In this document: in pieces, positions 7,265 through 13,246 of the stretch | How the letters are laid out: each line of letters opens with the position of its first letter | Numbering within the stretch: position 1 is the first letter of the stretch | Assembly: GCA_044868295.1 (NCBI GenBank) | Contig: JBIOWF010000207.1 | Location: forward strand, 1 to 14,637 | From: JBIOWF01 sp044868295 | GTDB taxonomy: Bacteria > Actinomycetota > Actinomycetes > Streptosporangiales > Streptosporangiaceae | Reading direction: 5' to 3' | Length of the DNA stretch: 14,637 bases | The notes under the pieces: generated by a model | Databases searched by the model: none | Seen by the model: only the letters and a program-made list of their open reading frames with translations | Told to the model about the DNA's origin: nothing | Position numbers and translations under genes: made by a program

Positions 7265-7309
7265 CATGCATTTTAAATGCATGGCGAAGCCGGTGGCAAT
7301 CAGATTGCC
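7265..7309 (-). promoter_or_regulatory. vapBC promoter and operator, probably leaderless
   Basis: On the minus strand, -35-like TTGCCA (7299-7294) is followed by an 18-nt spacer, -10 TAAAAT (7275-7270), then 6 nt to the vapB ATG (7263). A perfect inverted repeat, CATGCATTT / AAATGCATG with a 1-nt centre (7265-7283), covers the -10 box. A second one, GGCAAT / ATTGCC with a 3-nt centre (7295-7309), covers the -35 box. This is a natural autoregulatory operator for a ribbon-helix-helix antitoxin. The repeats are direct observation; their function is inferred. Confidence 0.65.
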
Positions 7310-7374
7310 CTGGGTCGGCAAGTTGAGTATGAGCTGGGCTTCCTCTGCCGGTTCCCGTCGTGGGATGACAGCGA

Positions 7375-7400
7375 GTGGCCGAATGGTTGGCTTCGGCCAC
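7375..7400 (-). terminator. Hairpin downstream of the DUF3995 gene
   Basis: GTGGCCGAA (7375-7383) pairs perfectly with TTCGGCCAC (7392-7400) across an 8-nt loop. It lies 33 bp beyond the DUF3995 stop on the minus strand and upstream of the vapB promoter. There is no T-tract. A U-less terminator insulating vapBC from DUF3995 transcription is the simplest reading. Confidence 0.4.
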
Positions 7401-7433
7401 GAGTTCGCGCTGTCGGCCCATCGAGCATCGGCT

Positions 7434-7940
7434 TCACGGGGTGCGTCGCGCACTTGCGCCCCTGGGCTGTCTTATACGTGCTGCCAGCAGCGCGCCGAGG
7501 CCGAGTGCGACGCAGAGAGGGGAGTAGATCCACAGGTCGCGCGACACGAATTCGGCCGGCCACTGACCGGTTCGGCCGACCACGTGCATCGCCAGGCCGC
7601 CGATGCCGCGGAGGAGAAGAGCCCCCGCGGCGACGCCGCTCCCGGCGGTCACGAGGCGGCGTGGCAGCTTCGCCGCGGTGAGATCGCGCACTCGGGCGCC
7701 CAGGACATCCGCGCGCAACAGCAGCAGTCCCGCCGCGCCCGACAGCAGGACGGCGACTCCGGCCGTCTCGGCGCCGGAAGGGAGCTTGCCGACGCTGTCG
7801 ACGCCCACCACGCTGCGGGCGAAGGAGGCGGGATCGTCCGCGGGCCAGGAGATGCCGCTCGCCCACACGGCGTGGAGGGCGGCCACACCCAGCAGGGCCA
7901 CGGCGGTGGTGACGATGGCAGGACGGGTGAGATCGGACAC
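7434..7940 (-). CDS. DUF3995 domain-containing four-TM membrane protein
   Basis: A 168-residue integral membrane protein with four predicted hydrophobic helices (about 8-30, 58-78, 97-120 and 136-155). 'ALHAVWASGISWPADD' (about 21-36) fits the DUF3995 signature of a helix ending in His-x-x-Trp-Ala-x-Gly followed by Trp-Pro. The GTG start at 7940 is well supported by a perfect AGGAGG (7952-7947) at 6 nt spacing. A longer frame reading upstream crosses the palindromic operator and is rejected. The gene stands alone, divergent from the molybdoenzyme gene. Members of this family are often next to TetR-type regulators, but none is present here. Function unknown. Confidence 0.75.
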   Translation of the reverse strand: MSDLTRPAIVTTAVALLGVAALHAVWASGISWPADDPASFARSVVGVDSVGKLPSGAETAGVAVLLSGAAGLLLLRADVLGARVRDLTAAKLPRRLVTAGSGVAAGALLLRGIGGLAMHVVGRTGQWPAEFVSRDLWIYSPLCVALGLGALLAARIRQPRGASARRTP

Positions 7941-7965
7941 GGACGGCCTCCTCGGCGCAAGGTTT

Positions 7966-8004
7966 CCATACGCTTCCGTATGGTGTCTTCCATACGGAAG
8001 CGTA
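7966..8004. promoter_or_regulatory. Nested palindromic operator upstream of the DUF3995 gene
   Basis: TACGCTTCCGTATGG (7969-7983) and CCATACGGAAGCGTA (7990-8004) form a perfect 15-bp inverted repeat around TGTCTT. The left half is itself a palindrome, CCATACG-CTTC-CGTATGG (7966-7983). The right half is an imperfect one, CCATACG-GAAG-CGTACAG (7990-8007). The site lies 13 bp upstream of the AGGAGG of the DUF3995 gene. Two tandem dyads of this size resemble paired TetR-family binding sites. A stem-loop in the leader RNA is an alternative. Confidence 0.6.
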
Positions 8005-8173
8005 CAGAACACGGCCATGCGGGATGGGCCTATGAGGTGGAGGGTGACGGGCCTCACACGGATGAGCCTGGGCTTCCTGATGAGCGAGATCGCGGGCGGC
8101 ACATGTGTAATCGGTGCGTAAGATCTCTCGGTTCTCCAGGGCGTAGCGTCATGGTGTGCAAGGTCGTACATAC

Positions 8174-9766
8174 ATGCCCGGCTGGGCGGCCGCCCTCGTC
8201 GGCGTGGTCGCGGGCGCGGTCGCGCTGGGATCCGCCCAGTTGGTCGCGGGGCTGACGAACGCGAGCGCGTCACCCGTGATCGCGGTCGGCGGAGCGGTGG
8301 TCGACAGGACGCCCGCCTGGGCCAAGGAATGGGCGATCCGTACCTTCGGCGAGGACGACAAGCTGGTCCTGATCAGCGGCATCGTCGTTCTCCTCGCTCT
8401 GACCGCTGCCGGGCTCGGCATCCTCGCGCGGTCCCGGGTCGGGTACGGCATGGCCGTTCTGGCCGTCTTCGGCATCCTGGGCGTGGTCGCCGCCGTCACC
8501 CGGCCCGACTCCGGACCGCTCGACGTCCTCCCATCGATCATCGGCGCCGGCGTCGGCGCGTGGACGCTGTCCCTGCTGTTGCGCCGCGCCGAGGGCCAGG
8601 AGTGGATCGAACCGGATACATCCCGGGCCACGGACATGGCGGCTCAGGCGGAGCCGGAGGCGCCGGTGGTCATGCTGGCTGGGGCGGATCTCTACACGTT
8701 CGACCGGCGAAGGCTGCTGACGGGTGTGGCGGTGGGGTTCGGCGTCGCCGGAGTCACCGGGTTCGGCGGGCGCCTTCTCACCGGGACCAGCGATGTGGAC
8801 GTCGCCCGCGGCGCCGTCGCGAAGGCGCTGCCCCGACCGGCCGTCACCGCGAAGCCCATCCCGCCGGGCGCCGACCTCCGCGTCAAGGACCTCTCGCCGT
8901 TCGTCACCCCCAACTCCGAGTTCTACCGGGTGGACACCGCGCTGGTCGTCCCCAGGGTCGACCCGGCGACCTGGACGTTGAAGATCCATGGGATGGTCGA
9001 CAAGCCCGTCGAGCTGACCTTCGACGACCTGCTCAAACGACCGCTGGTGGAGGCTGACGTCACGCTGACGTGCGTGTCGAACGACGTCGGCGGGCCGTAC
9101 ATCGGCAACGCGCGCTGGCTCGGCGCCAGGCTGGCGGATGTGCTGCGCGAGGCCGGGATCAAGCGGGACGCCGACATGTTGCTCAGCGTCTCCCAGGACG
9201 GCTGGACCTGCGGCACACCCGTCGACGTCGTCATGGACGGGCGGGACGCCCTGCTCGCGATCGCGATGAACGGCGAGGTGCTGCCCACCTCGCACGGATT
9301 CCCCGTGCGCCAGGTCGTGCCCGGACTGTACGGCTATGTGTCGGCGACCAAATGGGTCACCGAGATCAAAGTCACCCGGTTCGACCAGGACGAGGGCTAC
9401 TGGACACCACGCGGATGGGCCGCACAGGCGCCGATCAAGACGCAGTCCAGGATCGACGTGCCGCGCGGCGGCGACATCCCGGCGGGCACCACGACGATCG
9501 CGGGAGTGGCCTGGGCGCAGCATCGCGGCATCGACGCCGTCGAGGTCCAGGTGGACGACCAGGGATGGCGTCAGGCGAAGCCGGCCGAGGTTCCAGGGCC
9601 GGACACCTGGCGGCAGTGGTCGATTCAGTGGGATCTCACGCCGGGCAGGCACACGATCTCCGTCCGGGCCACCGACGCCACCGGCCACACCCAGACGTCC
9701 AACCCGGCCCCGCCCGCGCCCGACGGCGCCACGGGCTATCACTCGATCGCCGTCTCGGCAGGCTAG
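8174..9766 (+). CDS. Membrane-anchored molybdopterin-dependent oxidoreductase (sulfite oxidase family)
   Basis: A 530-residue enzyme. The N-terminus has four hydrophobic helices (about 5-27, 64-85, 91-109 and 118-137), a cytoplasmic linker, then 'DRRRLLTGV' (177-185) just before a fifth helix (about 181-201). The rest should be extracytoplasmic. It contains a sulfite-oxidase/YedY-type molybdopterin domain with the Mo-ligand cysteine in 'DVTLTCVSNDVGGPYIGN' (Cys300). The C-terminal beta domain (about 425-530, 'TTIAGVAWAQHRGIDAVEVQ') is the Mo-oxidoreductase dimerisation type. Cofactor loading in the cytoplasm would require Tat export of the folded part, hence the internal twin arginine. Electron donor and acceptor are unknown; no haem motif is seen. 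The ATG at 8174 (AAGG 10 nt upstream) is preferred to the GTG at 8156, but the start is uncertain. Confidence 0.88.
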   Translation: MPGWAAALVGVVAGAVALGSAQLVAGLTNASASPVIAVGGAVVDRTPAWAKEWAIRTFGEDDKLVLISGIVVLLALTAAGLGILARSRVGYGMAVLAVFGILGVVAAVTRPDSGPLDVLPSIIGAGVGAWTLSLLLRRAEGQEWIEPDTSRATDMAAQAEPEAPVVMLAGADLYTFDRRRLLTGVAVGFGVAGVTGFGGRLLTGTSDVDVARGAVAKALPRPAVTAKPIPPGADLRVKDLSPFVTPNSEFYRVDTALVVPRVDPATWTLKIHGMVDKPVELTFDDLLKRPLVEADVTLTCVSNDVGGPYIGNARWLGARLADVLREAGIKRDADMLLSVSQDGWTCGTPVDVVMDGRDALLAIAMNGEVLPTSHGFPVRQVVPGLYGYVSATKWVTEIKVTRFDQDEGYWTPRGWAAQAPIKTQSRIDVPRGGDIPAGTTTIAGVAWAQHRGIDAVEVQVDDQGWRQAKPAEVPGPDTWRQWSIQWDLTPGRHTISVRATDATGHTQTSNPAPPAPDGATGYHSIAVSAG

Positions 9767-9883
9767 GACAAACCCGCTCGAAGGGCTCCGGGGCCGGGAT
9801 GGAGTTCGGCAAAGCCCTCCTGGCCGCGCCCGCACGCCCCTAGCATCGGCAGCCTGTCAGGCGTCTCAGGGGGAGGGGGCCCG

Positions 9884-11053
9884 ATGTTCCAGGGGATGGC
9901 CCGTCGCCGGTCGCGGTGGCGGTTGCCGGCGGGTGTCTACAACCCCGTCGTCACCGCCGACGGCCGCCGGTGGCGTGACTACGAGCTCGCGGCCGAGGCG
10001 CCGGCGCCGACACTCGACGACCGGCCGCTGAACACCCACGTACCAGCGACCGTCTACGGCGGAGCCTTCGACGGCGGTGCCTTGAACGGCAGCGCTTTCA
10101 ACGGCGGCACCCTCGACGGCGCTGGTGCTTTCAGCGGTGGCACATTCAATGACGGCTCATTCAATGACGGCTCATTCAGTCCCGGCGCTTTTAGCGGCGG
10201 TGCGTTCAATGAAGGCTCATTCAGTCCTGGCACCTTTAGTGGCGGTGCGTTCAATGACGGCGCTTTCGGGGGTGGTGCCGCTTTCGGTGGAAGCTCTATC
10301 GATGGTGGTGGAGCCTCCGGCGGTGACGCCTTCAGCGGCGGCTCCTTCGGCGGGGGCACCGTCAGCGGCGGCTCCCATGGTGGTGGCACATACAGCGGTG
10401 GTTCATTCGGCGGCGGTGGTTACGGCGGGCGTGCCGGCGTGGACTGGTTCGACCGGGGCGGTCGGCCGCCACGGCTTGACGAGGCCAGGCCGTACGGCAG
10501 ACCCGGCGGGCTGGCGAAGCCGGACCCGCAGACTCAGGAGGACCTGGCGCAGGCCGTGCACGGGCGCTTTCCCGACCCGCGTGGGACCTGGATCCGGCTC
10601 ATCAACGCCGGCGGGCCGTCGGAAGACCCGTTCAGGTCGCCCAACGCGGTCGACTGCGCCCTCGCGATGCTGTCGACCTGGCACGGCGAACCGATGGTCT
10701 CGGCGCCCACGATGCCCGGGTACGACCGGGTGGGCAAGCCGGTGCTGACCGGCGAGCCCGGCGGCGTGGCGCGGGCTGAGCAGTGGCTCGGGCACCGCTT
10801 CGAGTTCGTGGGCATCGGCCGGCGAGCGTATGTCACCATCGCCCACCGGCTCATCGCCGGAGGCCATGGGGCGGCCGCGATGCTGATCACCCGCTGGCCC
10901 GCCGGTGGCAGCCACGCCTGGAACGCCGTCAACCGCCGAGGCGAGATCCTGTGGGTCGACGCCCAGCGGGGCCATATGGCGGTCGAGCCGCTGTACGAGG
11001 ACGTGACAGGGGTCTTCTGCGTAATCATCGATCATGAAGGGCGACGTCTCTGA
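9884..11053 (+). CDS. Gly-rich pentapeptide-like repeat protein with C-terminal papain-fold (glutamine deamidase-type) toxin domain
   Basis: A 389-residue protein. Residues 1-57 are basic ('MARRRSRWRLP') and lack a signal peptide. Residues about 58-182 are Gly-rich repeats with a five-residue period, [SAT]-F-[NS]-x-G, for example 'GSFNDGSFSPGAFSGGAF'. Residues about 215-389 resemble the Tox-PL/papain-fold glutamine-deamidase toxins: 'SPNAVDCALAMLSTWHGEPM' with Cys258, 'GGSHAWNAVNRRGEILWVDAQRG' style segment with His344, Asp359 and Gln361. A Cys-His-Asp triad is therefore present. Such domains act by deamidating or cleaving host proteins in bacterial conflict. The next gene looks like an Imm35-type immunity protein, which supports a toxin role. 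The ATG has a strong GGGGGAGGGGG site upstream (9869-9879). No WXG100, LXG, Rhs or Hint domain is seen, so the delivery route is unknown. Confidence 0.75.
   Translation: MFQGMARRRSRWRLPAGVYNPVVTADGRRWRDYELAAEAPAPTLDDRPLNTHVPATVYGGAFDGGALNGSAFNGGTLDGAGAFSGGTFNDGSFNDGSFSPGAFSGGAFNEGSFSPGTFSGGAFNDGAFGGGAAFGGSSIDGGGASGGDAFSGGSFGGGTVSGGSHGGGTYSGGSFGGGGYGGRAGVDWFDRGGRPPRLDEARPYGRPGGLAKPDPQTQEDLAQAVHGRFPDPRGTWIRLINAGGPSEDPFRSPNAVDCALAMLSTWHGEPMVSAPTMPGYDRVGKPVLTGEPGGVARAEQWLGHRFEFVGIGRRAYVTIAHRLIAGGHGAAAMLITRWPAGGSHAWNAVNRRGEILWVDAQRGHMAVEPLYEDVTGVFCVIIDHEGRRL
10169..10258 (+). repeat. 45-bp tandem duplication inside the repeat domain
   Basis: Units 10169-10213 and 10214-10258 match at 40 of 45 positions and each encode three five-residue repeats (G-S-F-S-P, G-A/T-F-S-G, G-A-F-N-x). 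Shorter 15-bp copies (GGCTCATTCAATGAC at 10154-10168) precede them. Codons such as TCA, AAT, TTT and AGT give an unusually AT-rich patch for this genome. Four of the five differences are transitions, which suggests a fairly recent duplication that has begun to diverge. Confidence 0.8.
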
Positions 11054-11319
11054 TGGTTTCGCCTGACCAGGCGCGGGCTCTCGCCGAGGAATACCTCAAC
11101 GGCGGCCGTCGCCGCTCCGCGGAACTGGGAATCTACGCGTTCGACGGCGGCTACGTGGCCTGGGCCAAGGAGATGGAGTCCGAGGATCCGAGCTCACTGC
11201 CGGAGGTCGTCGGAGGCGGCTGCCTGGTCATCGACAAGATGACCGGTGACATCGCGATCAGGCCGCTGCTCAGCCCCGAAACCGTCGCCGAGCAGTGGCC
11301 CGGCCGTCATCCCCGCTGA
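11053..11319 (+). CDS. Imm35-like immunity protein (YrhB-type domain)
   Basis: An 88-residue cytoplasmic protein. It opens with a helix ('VSPDQARALAEEYLNGG'), then 'GYVAWAKEMESE', followed by 'EVVGGGCLVIDKMTGDIAI' and 'LSPETVAEQW'. This order fits Imm35, where an aromatic strand leads to Gly-Asn/Gly-Gly-x-x-hydrophobic-Val-Asp-x-x-x-Gly. Imm35 proteins are a common partner of papain-fold deamidase toxins. The ATG shares its A with the toxin stop codon (TGATG), so translation is tightly coupled, as expected of an antidote. Assignment rests on motif plus context; the family match would need a profile search. Confidence 0.7.
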   Translation: MVSPDQARALAEEYLNGGRRRSAELGIYAFDGGYVAWAKEMESEDPSSLPEVVGGGCLVIDKMTGDIAIRPLLSPETVAEQWPGRHPR

Positions 11320-11327
11320 TCGCGGGG
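11311..11327 (+). terminator. Short hairpin spanning the immunity gene stop
   Basis: CCCCGC (11311-11316) pairs with GCGGGG (11322-11327), and the loop holds the TGA stop codon of the immunity gene. No T-tract follows. It is a weak candidate for terminating the toxin-immunity transcript; the stronger hairpin at 11424-11453 may do that job. Confidence 0.3.
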
Positions 11328-11332
11328 AACGA

Positions 11333-11421
11333 CCGGCGAATCCGCCCCGGCGTCGCTCCCACGGCCTGGGACCGCCATCTCGCCGATCGCGGTGGTGCCC
11401 GGCGAACCGCCCCGGCGTCGC
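11333..11421. repeat. Pair of 23/24-bp direct repeats in the convergent intergenic region
   Basis: CCGGCGAA-(T)-CCGCCCCGGCGTCGC occurs at 11333-11356 and again at 11399-11421, with a single-base indel and 66-bp spacing. They lie between the immunity gene and the permease gene, which converge. They may reflect a local duplication. No function is evident. Confidence 0.6.
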
Positions 11422-11423
11422 GT

Positions 11424-11453
11424 CCACAGCCGGGCGTCGTTGACCGGCTGTGG
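11424..11453. terminator. 10-bp perfect hairpin, candidate bidirectional terminator
   Basis: CCACAGCCGG (11424-11433) pairs perfectly with CCGGCTGTGG (11444-11453) around a 10-nt loop. It sits between the convergent toxin-immunity operon and the permease gene, where a structure working in both directions is expected. T-runs are absent on both sides, as is usual for terminators in high-GC actinobacteria. Confidence 0.55.
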
Positions 11454-11490
11454 CCCACGGGTGATCGACATCAGGTGCGTGACGGGACAT

Positions 11491-11518
11491 GTGAATCAGG
11501 CACTGTGAATCAGGCACT
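11491..11518. repeat. Exact 14-bp tandem duplication at the permease 3' end
   Basis: GTGAATCAGGCACT is present twice in direct succession (11491-11504 and 11505-11518). On the minus strand the first-read copy contains the permease TGA stop (11512-11510) and the second copy repeats it outside the gene. This looks like a replication-slippage duplication. Confidence 0.8.
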
Positions 11519-12439
11519 GGCCAGTGAGTCGACGATCGAGGCCCGCGCCGCACGCCGAGCCGGGAGAACCGCCGCCAGCACGCCGGCGAGACCGGACAGG
11601 GCGACGAAGGCCAGGATCTGGGCGACCGGGGCCCGGAACACGACGTCGCCGGTCATGGTCCGCGTCGCTGCCCAGCCGAAAGCGGTGCCGAGCGCCACGC
11701 CGACGAGCGCACCGATCAGGCCCAGAATCAGGGCCTCGATCGACAACATCCGGCGCAGCTGCGGCCGGGTCAGGCCGAGCGCGCGCAGCAGGGCCGACTC
11801 GTGTGTCCGCTCGTAGACGGACAGGGACAGGGTGTTGGCGATCCCCAGCAGGGAGATGAGGATCGCCAGGCCCAGCAGGCCCGTGATGATCATCAGCGTC
11901 ATGTCCAGCGCGTCGTCGAACGCGCCGCGGGCCTCCACCGCACTCGCGACCAGTGCCGTGGGGTACGGCTGCGCCGCCTCCTCGACGGCCCTGCGCGACC
12001 GGCTCGGATCGACACCCTCCTTGGCCTTGACGAGCACCGTGATGTCGTCGATCACGCCGAAGTAGCGGGTGAAATCGTCTTCCGGCAGCGACACCGAAGC
12101 CTGCGGCGTGACCTCGCCGTCAAAGGTGGCCGCGACCTTCAGCGTCACCGTGCCGGTCTTGGTCGTTTTCAGCCTGAGCGTGTCCCCCACCTTCACCGCG
12201 AGCTCGCGGGCCACGAGGTCGGAGAGGGCCACGGATCCGGCACCCAAGTTGTCGAAGGTGCCCGACGTCGCGACGGTTGTGAAGTCCGGCGAGGAGGGGA
12301 GGTTTCCGATCTGCCGGCTCTCCGTGTCCGTGAGCACGAACGTGCCCGCGATGAACGCGACCCCCAGCGTGATCGCCAGGGAGGTGAGCAACAGGCGCAA
12401 CTTGTGCGCGAGAAGTCCGGCGAGAGTCGTCTTGAACAC
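11510..12439 (-). CDS. FtsX/MacB-type ABC transporter permease, apparently internally deleted
   Basis: A 309-residue permease with helix 1 at about 17-37, an extracytoplasmic stretch (about 38-180) and three C-terminal helices (about 183-205, 238-258 and 273-295). 'ISLLGIANTLSLSVYERTHE' and 'LRALGLTRPQLRRMLSIEA' are FtsX hallmarks. In the actinobacterial family I recall, proteins beginning 'MFKTTLAGLLAHKLRLLLTS...GTFVLTDT' have two FtsX repeats and run to roughly 800 residues or more. Here that N-terminus passes, near residue 39-46, straight into sequence typical of the second half. An in-frame deletion of the middle is the likely cause. The remaining 1+3 topology is MacB-like, so residual function is possible. 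The GTG start is 3 nt after the ATPase remnant's stop. Confidence 0.75.
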   Translation of the reverse strand: MFKTTLAGLLAHKLRLLLTSLAITLGVAFIAGTFVLTDTESRQIGNLPSSPDFTTVATSGTFDNLGAGSVALSDLVARELAVKVGDTLRLKTTKTGTVTLKVAATFDGEVTPQASVSLPEDDFTRYFGVIDDITVLVKAKEGVDPSRSRRAVEEAAQPYPTALVASAVEARGAFDDALDMTLMIITGLLGLAILISLLGIANTLSLSVYERTHESALLRALGLTRPQLRRMLSIEALILGLIGALVGVALGTAFGWAATRTMTGDVVFRAPVAQILAFVALSGLAGVLAAVLPARRAARASIVDSLASA

Positions 12440-12442
12440 GGC

Positions 12443-12534
12443 TCAGGCCTCCAGCTTCATCAGCGTGTCCAGCACGGAAGGCACACCACTGGTCGGGCTC
12501 CCGGGCCGGTGTCCGACTCCTGATGTAGTCCGGG
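12443..12534 (-). pseudogene. C-terminal remnant of an ABC transporter ATPase
   Basis: On the minus strand, the frame ending in the TGA at 12445-12443 reads 'SPTSGVPSVLDTLMKLEA'. This resembles the C-terminal tail (Pro-Thr-x-x-x-Val-Leu-x-x-hydrophobic-x-x-Leu) of the ATPases that pair with FtsX permeases. The stop lies 3 nt before the permease GTG, the normal ATPase-permease junction. Upstream, the frame runs within about 90 bp into the end of the response regulator gene and shows no Walker A, signature or Walker B motif. The rest of the gene therefore appears deleted. The fragment is short, so the identification is tentative. Confidence 0.5.
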
Positions 12535-13200
12535 TCAGCCTTTCGGCCGATCGGGGGTGACGAGCCCGCTTTCGTACGCGTAGACCACGGCCTGGGCGCG
12601 GTCGCGCAGCTCCAGCTTGGCCAGGATCCGGCCGAGATGCGTCTTCACCGTCGCCTCGGCGAGGTGCAGCCGCTCGGCGATCTCCGTGTTCGACAGGCCA
12701 CGAGCCACGTGGAACAGCACCTCCCGCTCCCGCGCGGTGAGCACGTCCAGGTCCTGCTTGGGTCTCCCCTCGGCCGAGAGATGTACGGCGAAGCGCTCCA
12801 GCAGCCTCCGGGTCGTGCTCGGCGCGACCACGGAGTCCCCCGAATGGACCGACCGGATCGCGCTGAGCAGATCCGCCGGGGGCACGTCCTTGAGCATGAA
12901 TCCCGACGCTCCGGCCTTGATCGCGGCGAAGGCGTACTCGTCCAGGTCGAACGTCGTGAGGATGAGCACCTTCGGCGCGTTCGCCGCCGCGCGGATCAGC
13001 CCGGTCGCCTCGACGCCGTCCATCCGCGGCATCCGCACGTCCATGAGCACCACGTCGGCCTCGATCGTGCGCAGCGCCTCGATCGCCGCCGCGCCGTCCC
13101 CGGCCTCGCCCACGACCTCGATGTCCGGCTGTGCCCCGAGCACCATCCGGAACCCCACCCGTACCAGCTCCTGGTCGTCGACCAGCATCACCCGGATCAC
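12535..13200 (-). CDS. NarL/LuxR-family response regulator
   Basis: A 221-residue regulator. The receiver domain (1-~120) carries acidic Asp8 and Asp9, phospho-acceptor Asp54 in 'VVLMDVRMPRMDG', the Thr82/Thr83 switch region ('LTTFD') and Lys104 in 'FMLKD'. A linker leads to a LuxR-type helix-turn-helix (about 154-214): 'LTAREREVLFHVARGLSNTE', then 'ATVKTHLGRILAKL'. All phosphotransfer residues are intact. The GTG start at 13200 has GAGG at about 4 nt spacing; an in-frame ATG at codon 5 is possible but would cut into the first beta strand. It lies 46 bp downstream of the kinase gene in the same operon and probably controlled the adjacent ABC transporter. Confidence 0.93.
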   Translation of the reverse strand: MIRVMLVDDQELVRVGFRMVLGAQPDIEVVGEAGDGAAAIEALRTIEADVVLMDVRMPRMDGVEATGLIRAAANAPKVLILTTFDLDEYAFAAIKAGASGFMLKDVPPADLLSAIRSVHSGDSVVAPSTTRRLLERFAVHLSAEGRPKQDLDVLTAREREVLFHVARGLSNTEIAERLHLAEATVKTHLGRILAKLELRDRAQAVVYAYESGLVTPDRPKG

Positions 13201-13246
13201 TGTGCCTCGCTCCGCTCGGGAATACCCGGGTTCATGTCGGCCGGTT

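Noticed and set aside
6590..7268. CATGCATG at 6590-6597 and 7261-7268 as target-site duplications flanking vapBC
   Set aside because: The match is only 8 bp, is self-palindromic, and the right copy is part of the vapB start codon and operator. No transposase or terminal inverted repeats exist.
7284..7433. tRNA or other structured RNA gene between vapB and the DUF3995 gene
   Set aside because: Only a single 9-bp hairpin is present; no cloverleaf, T-arm consensus or 3' CCA context can be drawn.
10054..10389. Proline-rich 111-codon frame opposite the toxin repeat domain
   Set aside because: The regular PPLKAP-like pattern is the exact antisense of the Gly-rich five-residue repeats and has no start signal.
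9884..10440. A classical pentapeptide-repeat (A(D/N)Lxx) or ice-nucleation type domain
   Set aside because: The five-residue period and central Phe are present, but the Ala/Asp-Asn positions are replaced by Gly and Ser/Thr/Ala, so I call it only pentapeptide-like.
9869..11509. CRISPR array or insertion sequence around the toxin cassette
   Set aside because: The repeats are coding with a 5-codon period and no unique spacers. No transposase gene or terminal inverted repeats were found in the window.
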